Shown here: piece by piece, positions 52,419 to 64,000 of the stretch
Position numbering within the stretch: position 1 is the stretch's first letter
How the letters are laid out: each line of letters begins with the position of its first letter
DNA from: Lineus longissimus
Taxonomy: Eukaryota > Nemertea > Pilidiophora > Heteronemertea > Lineidae
NCBI RefSeq assembly: GCF_910592395.1
Contig: NC_088308.1
Location: forward strand, 23,265,501 to 23,329,500
Direction: 5' to 3'
Length of the DNA stretch: 64,000 nucleotides
Notes under the pieces: generated by a model
What the model was told of the DNA's origin: nothing
Seen by the model: only the letters and a program-made list of their open reading frames with translations
Databases searched by the model: none
Program-made: the position numbers and the translations under genes

Positions 52419-54032
52419 GGCGCTGCTGAAGGAGAGGATGAAGTGGTTACAAAAAATGACACGAACTCTTCTCACATCCCATTCCTCAGTGTCCCCAGGT
52501 CGACACAGCAAGGGCTGTCACCTGAAGGAAGAATTAAACTCGTAGGTCTTGTCAGCAGCTCATTCAAAATAGTGAACGACAGGGCATTCCCCTTTTTAAA
52601 AATAATTGAGTTGAGAGCATGTCAGCTATAAGCTCATTATTTGCTCTTTAGGCATGTAAGTCCACTGTCCCTTGTTCGTCTAAGAAGATTTCCTTCTTCT
52701 CCATACAAGTCACCTACCGCTTGTTCATCAAAGAAACTCTTGCTTCGCACTAGCCCTAATTTGCTGCAACTTTCTACTGCTGTTCCAAATCTCTCCGCGA
52801 TGGAAAACAATGTTTGAGGCTAATCGAAACGCTCACAAAATCCAGAGAAAATCATGGAAGCATAACTGAAATATGAATTTGAAATGATATGCCTTGAAGG
52901 CGCCGTCCTATAAAGGTATCAAAGGCTTGAGATTTACACCACCAAAACTAAATGGGTCGAATTAGATCAGTCCGAAGATTTTCAGTTTGTATGTACATAA
53001 TACGCAAATAGCAATGAAACACATTAGCGAACCATATGTCATATATACTTGGTAGTAGGCCTCGGCCTGTAAGTAAGAGAAGAATTACCTCCTGACGATG
53101 ACGTTGACAATGACGATAATGATGGCGACGGCGATGACGATGCCGTGGTCATTTTATTTAGTCCAGCTGCTAAGCTTAGAATTGTGCATTTTAATGGGGA
53201 AAGTATGAAATTTGGTAGGATGGTAAAACAGCCCCTAGGGGTCATTTATCGATTAAGACCCTAATTTTTTACGCCCCCAGGCGGTCGCCATCTTGGAATC
53301 CAATATGGCCGCCATTTTTGGCCCGTTTCCTGCAATATCTCGGAATCTATTTCACGTACGGGTATAATTTTGACGGCTTACCCTAGGTATGACGAATTCA
53401 ACGGAACCAATGGAAATGCCGTAATATGGCCGCCATACTGGATTCCAAGATGGCCGCCACCATGAGGGCCTATAATTATTTGTCACCCCATATATACATA
53501 CTGGTTATCGATGGAGACATGAAATTTGGCATATAGGTAACTGGACCCCTAATTGTCACTAATCGATTAAGACCCCAACGTGAAACGCCCCCTAGTGGCA
53601 GCCATCTTGAATTTCAAAATGGCCGCCATATTTTGGGCTTTCTCTCTGAATATCTCTGACACTATTGCAGGTAGAGGTATAATTTCAAGTCATACCCTAG
53701 GTTTTCAGGTATGACGAATCGCATGGAACCAACGAAAATTTCATAAAATGGCCACCATATTGGATTTCAAGATGGCCGCTATACGGTTGGTTCAGAGAGG
53801 GTGACACTGTTTTCATTGTACATAATCCCCCAGAAAGTTCCGATAGTTTGTCAGAAACTAACAATCAGAAACTAATGATCAGAACATATCGACATGACCA
53901 TGCGTTGCAACGTTCACTGTAATCATAATTGATTTTTTTCTTACATGAGGGATACATCTAGCTCCTGCAGCGGGTACTTTGGATATTTCACAACGCTTCT
54001 GCCCAGTTAGAATTATTCGTTTTCATATCTAG
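52419..54032. other. Spacer between P450 and the VWC gene
   Basis: Must hold the P450 promoter and any 5' exons of the VWC gene. No signal-peptide exon could be recognised. It contains a GAC/GAT-rich stretch near 53090-53145 and the roughly 310-bp repeated element. Confidence 0.5.
53195..53800. repeat. Two diverged tandem copies of a roughly 310-bp element with YY1-like and CTCF-like motifs
   Basis: Copy 1 about 53195-53475 and copy 2 about 53500-53790 share gggaaa/gagac-atgaaatttgg, atcgattaagaccc, cgccccc, gccatcttg, atggccgccat, accctaggt, ggtatgacgaat and ggaacca. Each contains several aagatggccgc or gccgccat words in both orientations (YY1-type). Copy 2 has cgccccctagtggcag at 53585-53600, close to the CTCF core; copy 1 has a weaker form. 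Confidence 0.75.
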
Positions 54033-55501
54033 ATTGCGTGACCGACAATCTCATCTATAAGAATGACTCAACCTGGCATCAAGTGGTTGAAGGTGTAGGC
54101 AAGCTACCGTGCGTCACCTGCTCGTGTCTGGTAAGTTGTGATGTCCTCCAATGATGAACGAGGTTGCTCGACAGGTCTGTCCTTCTAAATACTTGTTCAC
54201 GGTGCACCATTTTGACCAACGATCGAAATGACGGACTGATGATGAAAATCTGAAACGTTTTGCCAACTGAACTTCTCACATTCATAGAAAATACCCTTCT
54301 CATCACGGTGAGAAGCAATCAAGTGTTCTTGATTCTCCTTGAAGACTTTGATAACCTTTAATAGAGCTAGGAAGATACGTCATTTTCTTGATAGGATCAT
54401 TACTAAGTCCATGTCATCATTTCCAGAATGGAGAGATTTCTTGCAAGAAGATAACATGTCTCTCGGACACCAGTCTCGGATGTGACAATCCTGATCAACT
54501 GCAGAAAGAAACATGCTGCAAGACATGTCTTACAGATGGGCACAATCATGTAAAAGTAACAATCCACCGGTGTCCACGCATTGTCACAATCAGTGTCACA
54601 TTCAGAGTGTCACATTCGGACGATAATTCGTCACCTTCCATTCATTCGATGTTACAGCCAGTGTTTTGAACAGAGGTAGTTGGCTCTGGATCAGGACTTC
54701 AGCCGCCTGTGCGTGCCATATTTTGACATGTACTATAGACGAGCACATACAACTTCTTGCTATCGACATTTAGAAGTTCAGCGAAGATTGAACCAGCATC
54801 TCGTTCAAGAAGAGAGACCGATAGCCTGCCATTTTTCATTACAGCTTCCAATGCGACAACGCTCAGCGGCCGCCCTGAGAATGATCCCAGCATCTTGGTG
54901 CCGACGGACTCGAGCAAGCGGCCAGTCGGGACCAACAACCGCATCCTCCCCGGGACTCCTTCACCAACGACCCCGGGCATGGCCTGCCTGCCAAAGGGCA
55001 CAGATACATTTCTCCATCAGTGGCAGAACAAGACGTCTGTGGTAATCGTATTTGAGTTCAAGATTACGGCGACGGTGTTTAGATATGTCATCAGAAGTAA
55101 GTTTTGGATCCTAAATTTACTTTTTCAATTTTCATGCATGGTCTCTGCCAGTGGGAGACTGCATGCGTCTCTGGTTCGCACTTGAAGCAAAGTACACTAC
55201 ATGTACAATGCACATGTGCAGCACAAAGGACAAAACGCTAATGATCTGCTCTTTCACACTATTTTGAGAATTGGGGACCTGTGTGGACAGACAGTAGCAT
55301 CAAATACTTTCTCTACGTATCGGTCGTAGGAGCTTCCTAAACCAAACCGACTTCATATATTGATATACTGACTCCTCATGGAAATGTTTTGTTTCACAGA
55401 CCGGGTGATGGAAATCAACTCTTTGTGCCTCTCAAAAGATAAGCTGGACAAACTGCTGAGCGGACGGAGGGAAGCGACAATGGTGGGGGCGACTACGATC
55501 C
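54033..55501 (+). CDS. Chordin-like VWC-domain protein, partial (four exons; ends not found)
   Basis: VWC proteins of the chordin/chordin-like group are extracellular BMP-binding modulators. Exons: 54033-54130 (phase 1 in), 54427-54549 (phase 0), 54739-55096 (phase 0) and 55400-55501 (phase 1), all with GT-AG borders and one open frame. Exons 1-2 encode a full VWC module: CVTDNLIYKNDSTWH, then CVTCSC, CKKITC, C and the closing CCKTC. Exon 3 begins TSTYNFLLSTFRSSAK; its end (CLPKGTD, TSVVIVFEFKI) and exon 4 (LSGRREATMVGATTI) fit loosely the conserved C-terminal region after the last VWC of chordin-like proteins. Missing: a signal peptide, any earlier VWC modules, and the exon after 55501. It may be a divergent gene with unrecognised ends, or a remnant. 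The VWC call is firm, the chordin-like assignment moderate. Confidence 0.7.
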
Positions 55502-58500
55502 GTAAGTAACATGCCATGCTTTTATACGAAAGACTCGGAAAAGCTGATGCTGAAGCTAACTCAAATGAGTGAATGGAGGAGACTGGTGAGAGTCTACCGA
55601 ATATTGGGGACAAATAGAGACTGCAGTCACCCTGTGGGAGAGGTCGGGTTTACAGGATGTCATCAGCTGGTTGGTCACTGTCACTAGTGTCGCTGGTTGT
55701 GACAGTTAAAAGCATTTGAGAAGACGGGCTAGATTTGTGTACATTCCCTCCTGCGGTGTCTCAAAAAAAAGTACCCAACACGCCACAGGGGCGCTGCTGT
55801 TGCCCATTGGTTTTTGAAAGGCGTTATCACCCGGGAAAGACGTACCAAACTTTGTCCTGACTTAGGAATAGACCCTTCTGACGTTAGTACAAAGAACAAC
55901 ACTGATCGTGAAACTATCATTCTATATTTGATATGTTTAGGACAAATTTAGATATTCAACGTCCTGATACATTGGTCAAATATCATGAAAAGGTTTTACA
56001 AAAAGATATTCCAACAACAATCTGTGCGTGGGCACCACATGTGGGAACAGGTGGCGCTACAGTTAGGTAGGATTTCTATTCCAGTGGAGTAGTAGGAAAT
56101 GTCCCTCCGGCAACAAGTCCTTCCCTGTTGGTTGGTGTACATCAACACCCAAGAGATTAATGCGCATAATATATTCATCAGCCCCAGAACACTGTATCTT
56201 AGGGTATTTAAAACTGTTACATGTACACACATTCATCCTGGATTGTCCCTACTCTTTTGCGAAAACTACCTACGGAACACTCTATCCTTGTTCATTTCTG
56301 TTACATCTATACATCCTGATTTATAAGCACTCTAGGTCCAGAGTTACTGTTCGTCATCATGGAGGACTAGTCACGATGCCGGTAGAAGTAGAACAGGTGG
56401 CTTGTATACATCGATGGGAGGATGCCGGGTTCAGCCGCGGGAAGGGAGTCGGTCCATCCCTCTGAAGATGAGAGAAAATATATCGATATAAGGGTTTATA
56501 TGGAGTGTTAGTTCAAAACTTATTCTAGCGCAACTGGGAGCAGACTTGCAGATTTGGGAGAATAGAAACAATTATTCAATCGTCATTTGTATTTGGTATG
56601 CCCCAACGATCAGTTTCCCCATCTAATATGTGAATTTGTTCTGCAGTACGTTCTTTGCGTGGCCCAATGATTGTACACGGATTGCATTTATTAGCCTGAT
56701 GAGTCTATCGAACAGACCATCCCTAGACACCCGTGTTTCTCATTTGGCTAGCTGTTTCTTTTGCTTGCACGGCGAAATACCATTAACTGCATCAGGGGGG
56801 ACTTTTTCTCATTCTAGCAGAAGTTGTATTCTATGTACGGATTCTATCTATTCCTACCGGTTTGAGCTGCTGGCCTAGGACTGCTGGGCACTGCCACTGG
56901 ACTGCTGGGCACTGCCACGGAAGACTGACAACCATTCGTCCTCTCACATCTCGTGGATCGGACTCATCCTTGGACCAAGCCTCTGAAATTATGAGACAGA
57001 TCAAGGTTAAGGTTGGTTTCAGGGTCATGTTTATAAAATTCAAGATTTCCTTACCATACTTTCCAACAAGGCCAAAGTTTCAGTTAGCCAATCACAATCC
57101 AAGTTTGAATAGAATTACTGAATCTACTTCCTTGGCAATAACATGCTGACCGCTTTTGGTATGCTACGCTTGGAAACAATAGACTAGAATGATCGCCAAC
57201 CGCCTCAAAGTATGTTGGATCAAACATCCCACAGGCATGGGTCACCCAGTAAAAAGTATCATCATAGTTACATTTGATATTGTTTGAATGATTAACTCAC
57301 TGTATTCAACCTGCGTTCATTTCGCAGTTAAGAAGTCTCTCCAACAGCCACAAGTATCTCTTCGAAAACATCACAGTAACACGTTTGACCCAGGGAATCT
57401 GTCAGCTGGCTGACGAGTAGGTTGGGAATTGTGTATGATCAGCTCTCTCAAAGACACCCGAGACAGGGATTAAAATCTCGTGTTTATAAGTTACCATTGT
57501 ATGCCTTAGAGGGGGCGGAATTGTACTGTTTAGACAAGAAGTCTCTCCAACAGCCTCAATGAATATTGGATCAACGGCACACAGGGCCTCCCAGAGATAC
57601 CGTCAATGACGAAATATGACTGGGCCTTCTGTAAGATTAGTTTCTCCGCCAAACACGGGACTGAAGGATTAAAATCTTGTGTTTATAGGCTAACAAATGC
57701 AAACACTTTCAATGAACCCCCTACAAGAGACGAGTGGCTCTTCGTCTCCCCGACTTTGACACCCTACTACGAACATATCAATAGATTAGCCAGCGGTCCT
57801 TGGTGTCGCCGCGTGGGTTACGTCCAGTGAAATTGTTTGCAATTGTCAAGGAACCACGATCTGACATCCATAACCAGCGTATTCCCTATTCATGCCAGTT
57901 ACAGTCGGGTGCTACACCACAGTCGGGATAGTGGAGCCAAATGAATGACTGTTTAAATTTAAAGCATTTTTGAAAAATCATATGACATTGTTTGGAAGTC
58001 AAAAGCCTTCCAGTCATGCACATAAGTCCTGCCTTACCTTAAATCTGCGACTGAAATTTCCAACTGCGCAGTTCATTCTCGGCTCGACTGCATGACTTTT
58101 ACAGCAATAAAGACCTGTTGAAACCAATTCAAACAATTATCAATCATAGATACTGGGCCCTACCTTCTGCTGCAGCTCTTTTAACTTGATTTCCGAAATG
58201 TTGAAGGAAATTTTACCTTTGTAATCGGAAAAAGTTTGCCAGCGATGTTCTGCGCAGTTCACTCACACACCAACTGACCTGCGTTCAAATCAACCGAGAC
58301 CGATCATGACCAAAGACAATATATTTGACGTTACACCATCCGGGCATTCCTCTACCCCGCGAAAGGCAGGCCGGCGGCTCAGCGTCAACTTGTATTGTTA
58401 TGTCATTAGACCAATTGGATAGTATTGTCAAAGGTGGGTCTGGGCTATTGCATAACATGCACATGAACGGAGCTATATGGCCATAGAAATATATACAAGC

Positions 58501-59869
58501 CAGGTACGCAAGCCTCACGAAGAGCTGCGAAGGGCAAAGTTTTCAAAAATTTAGCCGATTCCTCCTACAACATAGGACAAAAGATGATTTACGAGTGTCG
58601 CATTAATGAATTAGCTTAGGACTAGATTACTCCATAGATCCTTGCACTTCGTATTTCGTCAGTCGTATAGGTGCTGAAACCTGCATATTGTCAAAATCAC
58701 ACACACTGACTTGAACTGACAATGACGTACATTGTGTATTTACCATTTCGGCCAAGGCCGTACGGTGTAGAGGAGGAAACCGTACTCATAGAAAACGTGC
58801 CCAGTCCTATTGTATTCTGACAGATTATGATATGGTTCTATCTGTGGAGGCCATTCCCGCCAGAGCTATGAGAATCCTTCGCTCCCCGGACATTCTATCC
58901 AGGGACATTTTAAACTTCTACACCGTCACCGCAAGAAGTGTCTGTTGCACACCAGAAACAACCAACTCGGAATTCAGCTCTTGGATGTTTATTTCATTAG
59001 AGGAACTACATGATATTTACAGCATGCATAGTCAAGGTCAAAGTGACTGACAGCCTCTATGTAGTTGTAGATGGCGTAAGTGGAAATAGTTGAGATTGTC
59101 TGATGCAGCTCAGAACCGCCCGCTCAAAGGAGTAGGTGGCTAATCAACAGCGTTCCATACTGTCAGCTGCCCAGTCACCACCTTCCACAACACAGTCATA
59201 GTTTCATCACCAAATTCTACTCATGAAACAGGAGAAGAACAAATACATTGAACGGATACCGCTTACTAATGTACAGCAACTGACAACACAGTGATGAAGT
59301 CAGCAGGAGTTCTTGCTACCCTTCTAACAAATCTACTATTAAACTAAATACAAACATAGGCAGTGGAATATAGCTCTACAGCTCACCAAATATTATATGA
59401 CGAATACATGTATATCATATGATTTACAAATTTTCCAAAGGAAAAACAAACCGGTGTTGTGATAAAATCATTTATACGGAATGATGTTGTTGCAGTGCGG
59501 CTCAGATGAATGACATCCCATTAAATGGTCGAGACGGCTCTTAATCCAGTTTACAGTAAGACCTGTCTAGATCCCGCAGATAGATATACTGCATCTGCTG
59601 CTCTCCCAAACTTGTGGTGCAGGTGCTATACATTCGTGATGTCTGAAGTGGCCTATTCGATGGCGGAATAACACATTTAAATAATTTTTCGTTCGAGACA
59701 CACCACCCGAAGGGCAACGTCACAACCAGGGACACTTTTTTCAGTGTGACGGACGTTCTGTAGATGGCGCTGAGCCCTCAAAGTTTAAACCTTGCCCTCC
59801 AAAGTATTGTAGTGCATTGTTGTGCACGTTTATATACACACAAGTGCTTGAAGCCAAGGTTCCGATAAA
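55502..59869. other. Long region without a recognised gene
   Basis: May include 3' exons of the VWC gene, but no continuation was recognisable. A diverged direct repeat about 207 bp apart (gaagtctctccaacagcc at 57333 and 57540; ggattaaaatct(c/t)gtgtttata at 57461 and 57667) marks an old duplication. ORFs are short (100 codons or fewer) and domain-free. Confidence 0.5.
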
Positions 59870-62800
59870 AGACATGGCCGCCTGATTTTCTCGATTTTTG
59901 GTCTTTTGTCTTTGAAAATCAATGAACTAAGAAGAACTGTAGACATTTGTTGGTAAGTGAGGTGTTTCCCGTACTCGTTTACACTTAGTGATCCATCATG
60001 ACACTGAGGTTACATGTAGTTCCTGCAATAGACTGCCATAAGTGATAATTTAGTAATTTTTATTTTCTGAAAAAAATATGCGTTCACTGTTGTGTGCTTA
60101 CCATGCACGCTACATGGTGTACATCATGCTTGCCATGGATTACTATACGCTTTTGTTGATGAGGACCATCCTGACAGTGCATGCATTCATTTTCTTAGTC
60201 TTCTATCCTCATCCAGGTGATACCAACTTGCTCCTTTTGCATGCATCAATAGCCCTACCCTAACCCTGGCTAGTCATTTAATGTAAAATTACCCCAGTCC
60301 CCAGATTGCAGAAAACACTCAAATCATTTCTTTTTTTCAGTGTTTGTAAAGTTCACATCATTAGAGATAACCATGTCATCATTTGGAGGTGGAGCTAAAA
60401 ACCCACCGTGGGCAAGAAATGTTTCTGGTAAGTTGAACATGGACAAACATACTGAAATATGGGCTTGTTTATCCACCCCCATGTGCCGGCATACATGCAT
60501 CAGTAACATTAACAAATGTATGATCCGATGATAACAAAAATCATCTTTTCTCCGCTAGATATGTGTAATATTAGTACTAAGTACTAGATGGATCTAAAAG
60601 TCCAAGGTAGTTCTCCTTAGTTAGCAGTTTTTGTAAAATGATATGTCGCTTTCTTTTCAGTCCCCACAGCTGGTGCCCAGGGGCTTGGTGCAACCAGCCT
60701 CGCTGGACAAGTGAGCAACCAGGTGTTGGCCCAGCCTGGTGTTGTTGCTTCTCCTGCAGTGTATAGCTTAGGGAATACACAGGCTCTTCAGCAGACATAT
60801 GCACCACAGCCCACACAGCAAATGGGTGCTGTTGGACTTGGTCAGGTCCCGGTCACTGTAAGTTTACATGTATAAAACAGCTTGAGCTTATGACAACATA
60901 ACCAAGATTATTTAAGAAATCCAATATTTATAATGTATGTGAACTCTGAATTAGATTTTTTTCTTCATTCAGATAATGTCATGATCATTTAAATCCTTTG
61001 GGCATTTGCTGAAGGTCGCATGCTTTTCCCAATAGCTTTACTTCATGTTCAGTTACGTTGATGGTGAACTCTTCGATTGACATCATTTCAGACTGTTACA
61101 CCAGCTGTAGCTTTGCCAAATCCAGGCATAGCTATCCCAACCACATTGGCTACAAGTCAGGTGGCGACAGTCAGTTATCCCACGCCTCGTCTTGCTCAAG
61201 CTCAGACGAAGCAACGCGTGTTCACAGGCGTCGTTACCAAACTACATGACACTTTTGGATTTGTGGATGAAGACGTGTTTTTCCAGCTTTCGTAAGTAAT
61301 GAGTTCCAATTCATGATAAGTGTGGTGGTGTACAGCTTTCTCAATTGGCGAATGCCTCTTTAGATATGACTCTTACATTTATGATATTGACGCAGTCTGT
61401 ATTCCTGCATTCTTGCATTTCAGATGTGTCAAGGGGAGCCAACCTAAAGTTGGGGATCGGGTGCTGGTGGAAGCAACATACAATGCTAACATGCCATTCA
61501 AGTGGAATGCCTCTAGAATACAACTTTTGCCAAATCAGGTAGGAACACTTCAAACTCAACCAAGTTAGCAACTTGTTATCTTTGTGGACTCTGGCAAGGT
61601 TTTGGTATCAGTGAACGTCTTGTCTGTGCTTCTCAAGCGTTTTGTAATGGTCCAGTGCAGTTTTGTCTTGGTCACAAGCCCTCACCCTACCCCATCTGAA
61701 TTGGGATTACCATCCTTTCTTTTCTAGAATCCAGGGATGGGGTCTGGCTATGGAATGAAGCCTTCCCCAATGCCTCCGAGAGAGAGCTTTGGCAATTCAT
61801 TGAACCCGAATCAATATGGAGGACCACCACCTCAAGTCCCACCACTTATGTCACAGACTCCACAGCCAGGACCTGGTAAGTTGAGCATGTTGGTATGCAC
61901 TGGCACTGGCACCAATGGTATTGTGTCCCGCGCGAGTCCAATTAAAACTTTTTTGAGTGTTTGAAACATGTTACTTACATACATGTATTTCTTTTTAGTT
62001 TTTATTTACCACCGCTGCAAGATTTGATCACTACTCCTTCCAGGTTTCCGAGGAAATTATCATGGCGATGGTAGTGGAATGCAGCGACCAGACCGTGGAA
62101 ATAATCGTGAGAGAGGTCCAGGACCTGGGCGTTACGAGCGAGATCGTGATCGACATCATGACAGACCACCACGTCCACCACGCCAGACCTCGGGAGGGCC
62201 ACCGCCTCAACCAGAACGTGAGCGAGAAAGAGAGCGTGAACGAGAGCGTGAACGTGAGCGAGATCGTGAACGTGAGCGTGAAAAGGAGAGACGATCACCA
62301 AGGAAGCGTTCCAGGTCTCCTAGTCTGAGGTCAAGGTCACCACGCCCCCGCAGTCCAGCGCGGTCAAGGAGAACAAGAATTGCACCAAGATATATGGTCC
62401 AAATCCCAAAGATTACTCTTGATACGTAAGTAGAAATTTTATCTTGGAAGGTCATTGGTTTTGTAGCGCACCAACATTGCTGGTCCCCTCATCCCTGTTG
62501 GAAGGGGCATATCCACTCAAAGTATTGTACATGCACTTCATGCTGGCCTGAGATTATTGATAAACTTTATATGGGTTTTCCTTTTCAGTCAAATTATGAA
62601 AACTGGTGCAACTAAAACTGAAATTTCCATTTTGTACATCAGCAGTTGTGCATTCTAAAGTTGTCTGCTCGGTCTTATTTTCCTTTCTAAAGTGATGTTA
62701 AAACTCTGCATCCTTGGTTTGTCTTTAATCCTTTTCAACATTCTCATTTCAGTTCTGTGGCTAGTGTAATCTCTTTGAAATCACGCTACCAAAATATGTA

Positions 62801-63509
62801 CATTCCCAGCGACTTTTTCAATGCCTCCTTCACATGGACGGATGCGTTCCCCCTGCACAGGTCATTCAATCTGAACAACTCCTGTGGCTTCCATGTCATG
62901 CATAAAGAGGTTACTCCATTGGAGCCAAATAATGCTGTCCTTGAGCCAAATGATGCAGATCATTTATTTAGTGCTAAGGTAAGCTATATATTGATAGTAC
63001 CTCGACCTAAAGAACAAATGTAGAAGTTCCCAGAGTGGTTGATCTGTTGAGCTGCCTTCTATGCTGAGTTTGGACCAAACTTGACGACAAGCTGGGTCTC
63101 TTGGTGGAGAGGTTTTCCCTCATTTTAGGCCTTCCCATTCAATTAAATTGCAGTGTGTTCAGCAAGGTCGTTTGATGCTGCGTTGTGGTGATTGTTCTTT
63201 TCCATAATCCCTTTCATTTCTCTTGCAGGTGATGTTGCTCACGTTGCCAAGTCTTCAAGATATGTACCACAAATCCTGCGCCCTGACAGAAGACACCGCA
63301 GAGGCCCGGGAATCATTCCAACATCCGACTCGTCTGGTCCAATTCCTTATTGGCTTGAAGGGAAAGGGCGAGCCAATGGCCATTGGGGGCCCATGGTCAC
63401 CAACATTAGACGGTGCCAACCCGAAGGAAGACCCTCGAGTATTGATTAACACAGCTATAAGGACGACCAAGGCTTTGACTGGTGTAGACCTGAGCCACTG
63501 CACACAATG
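59870..63509 (+). CDS. ccar1: Cell division cycle and apoptosis regulator 1 (CCAR1), N-terminal part, runs off window
   Basis: Nuclear coactivator/RNA-processing scaffold, here its first 535 codons. Probable non-coding exon ending 59952 (GTAAGT donor; its 5' limit, about 59870, is a guess), then 60341-60427 (ATG at 60373), 60661-60857, 61092-61291, 61424-61538, 61728-61875, 62044-62425, 62753-62978 and 63229-63509. Phases agree throughout. The start MSSFGGGAKNPPWAR is typical of the family. A Gln/Ala/Pro-rich segment leads to the S1-like domain (about 125-185: QRVFTGVVTKLHDTFGFVDE, DVFFQLS, VGDRVLVEATYN). Residues 239-365 hold an Arg/Glu-repeat and RS-rich stretch. From about 366 comes the DBC1-type region (YIPSDFF, DADHLFSAKVML, SLQDMYHKSCAL, IGGPWSPTLDG). 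The last exon ends TQW, phase 2, with a GTGGGT donor. LAIKA/SAP and EF-hand regions would lie beyond the window. Confidence 0.95.
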
Positions 63510-64000
63510 GTGGGTACAGAAATAAAAAAGAGTGGACTTCAGAAAAAGCCTTTTAAAAGGAAACATCATAGAAATTAATTAGGGGTAGAATTAAATATAT
63601 TCATTTGGTAACTTTTTCCTTTCAAACGTTAATCTATGAATATTTGACGTTGTAATTGAAACTTGTTGCAAATTGAGCATGCCTATTGTGGTTGGGTGAT
63701 GAATTAAGTAGCAGCCTAACAGAATCTTTACTTCAGGGATCACCAATCTAGTCATTTTAATTGCGGATATTGATAGCGTGCCCTTCCATCAAAATTTGAC
63801 TTCGTTTTGTCAGATGCACTTCTATTAATACGTACTCGTGCAATGCAAGAAAGAAATGACTAAATGACTTTGAAATTTTCAGGTTCTGGCTAAACCATGC
63901 TCTACTCCGTTATGCTTTTGGTTCTTAACTTAAAGAAATGCAATAGCGCTACCCTCCTGCTCTTGAAAATAATTTTTCAGTGGAGAATTTTTTGCTGTCT
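63510..64000 (+). other. CCAR1 intron (start)
   Basis: No sequence matching the expected next CCAR1 residues (a Tyr-Arg-Phe-type continuation after TQW) is visible. A pyrimidine-rich acceptor-like ttttcag occurs at 63974-63980, but the following 20 bases do not translate like the family. The next exon is therefore probably outside the window. Confidence 0.5.

Noticed and set aside
55940-56110. Possible further exon of the VWC gene (RFYKKIFQQQ)
   Set aside because: No acceptor AG in the required phase and no family-like residues.
57606-57830. 74-codon ORF (MTKYDWAFCK start)
   Set aside because: Lies partly in a diverged 207-bp duplication; no domain or splice context.
62002-62455. His/Val-rich and Arg/Ser-rich minus-strand ORFs
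   Set aside because: Antisense readings of the Arg/Glu/Ser repeats in CCAR1 exon 62044-62425.

Overview
This is eukaryotic nuclear DNA. Coding sequence sits in short exons with GT-AG boundaries, long introns and intronic minisatellites, and the gene families are animal ones (tolloid, CCAR1, GT31, CYP, LicD, trypsin). The AT-rich introns and the many TACATGTA-type words suggest a non-vertebrate, probably marine, bilaterian. I cannot place it in a phylum. All gene models come from manual splice-site, phase and domain reading, without transcript data. Each complete exon set sums to a multiple of three.

Layout from left to right. (1) 1.7-7.4 kb, minus: a multi-exon gene for a small secreted Gly/Ser/Tyr- and His-rich protein with a repeated Cys-containing helical motif. 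I recognise no family. (2) 8.1-9.2 kb, minus: an uninterrupted beta-1,3-glycosyltransferase (GT31). (3) 12.0-42.2 kb, plus: a complete 18-exon tolloid/BMP1 astacin metalloprotease of 1105 aa. (4) 44.2-46.8 kb, minus: a complete seven-exon secreted trypsin-like protease with one GC-AG intron. (5) 47.7-48.9 kb, plus: a two-exon type II membrane LicD/fukutin-like protein. (6) 49.3-52.4 kb, minus: a complete five-exon cytochrome P450 of 499 aa. (7) 54.0-55.5 kb, plus: four exons of a chordin-like VWC gene, incomplete at both ends. (8) 59.9 kb to the right edge, plus: the first 535 codons of CCAR1.

The genes are not an operon. One link is biologically suggestive: tolloid proteases cleave chordin-family BMP antagonists, and a chordin-like VWC gene lies 12 kb downstream of the tolloid gene on the same strand. 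The GT31 and LicD proteins are both likely Golgi type II enzymes.

The strongest unusual signals are: an exact 29 x 31-bp array that ends at, and contains, the 3' splice site of tolloid exon 10, so that it multiplies the acceptor sequence; the phase-1 mini-exon gene at the left end; an Arg-rich block in the tolloid prodomain; a two-copy repeat carrying YY1-like and CTCF-like motifs; and a miRNA-like hairpin near 47.3 kb. I saw no rRNA or tRNA gene and no CRISPR array.
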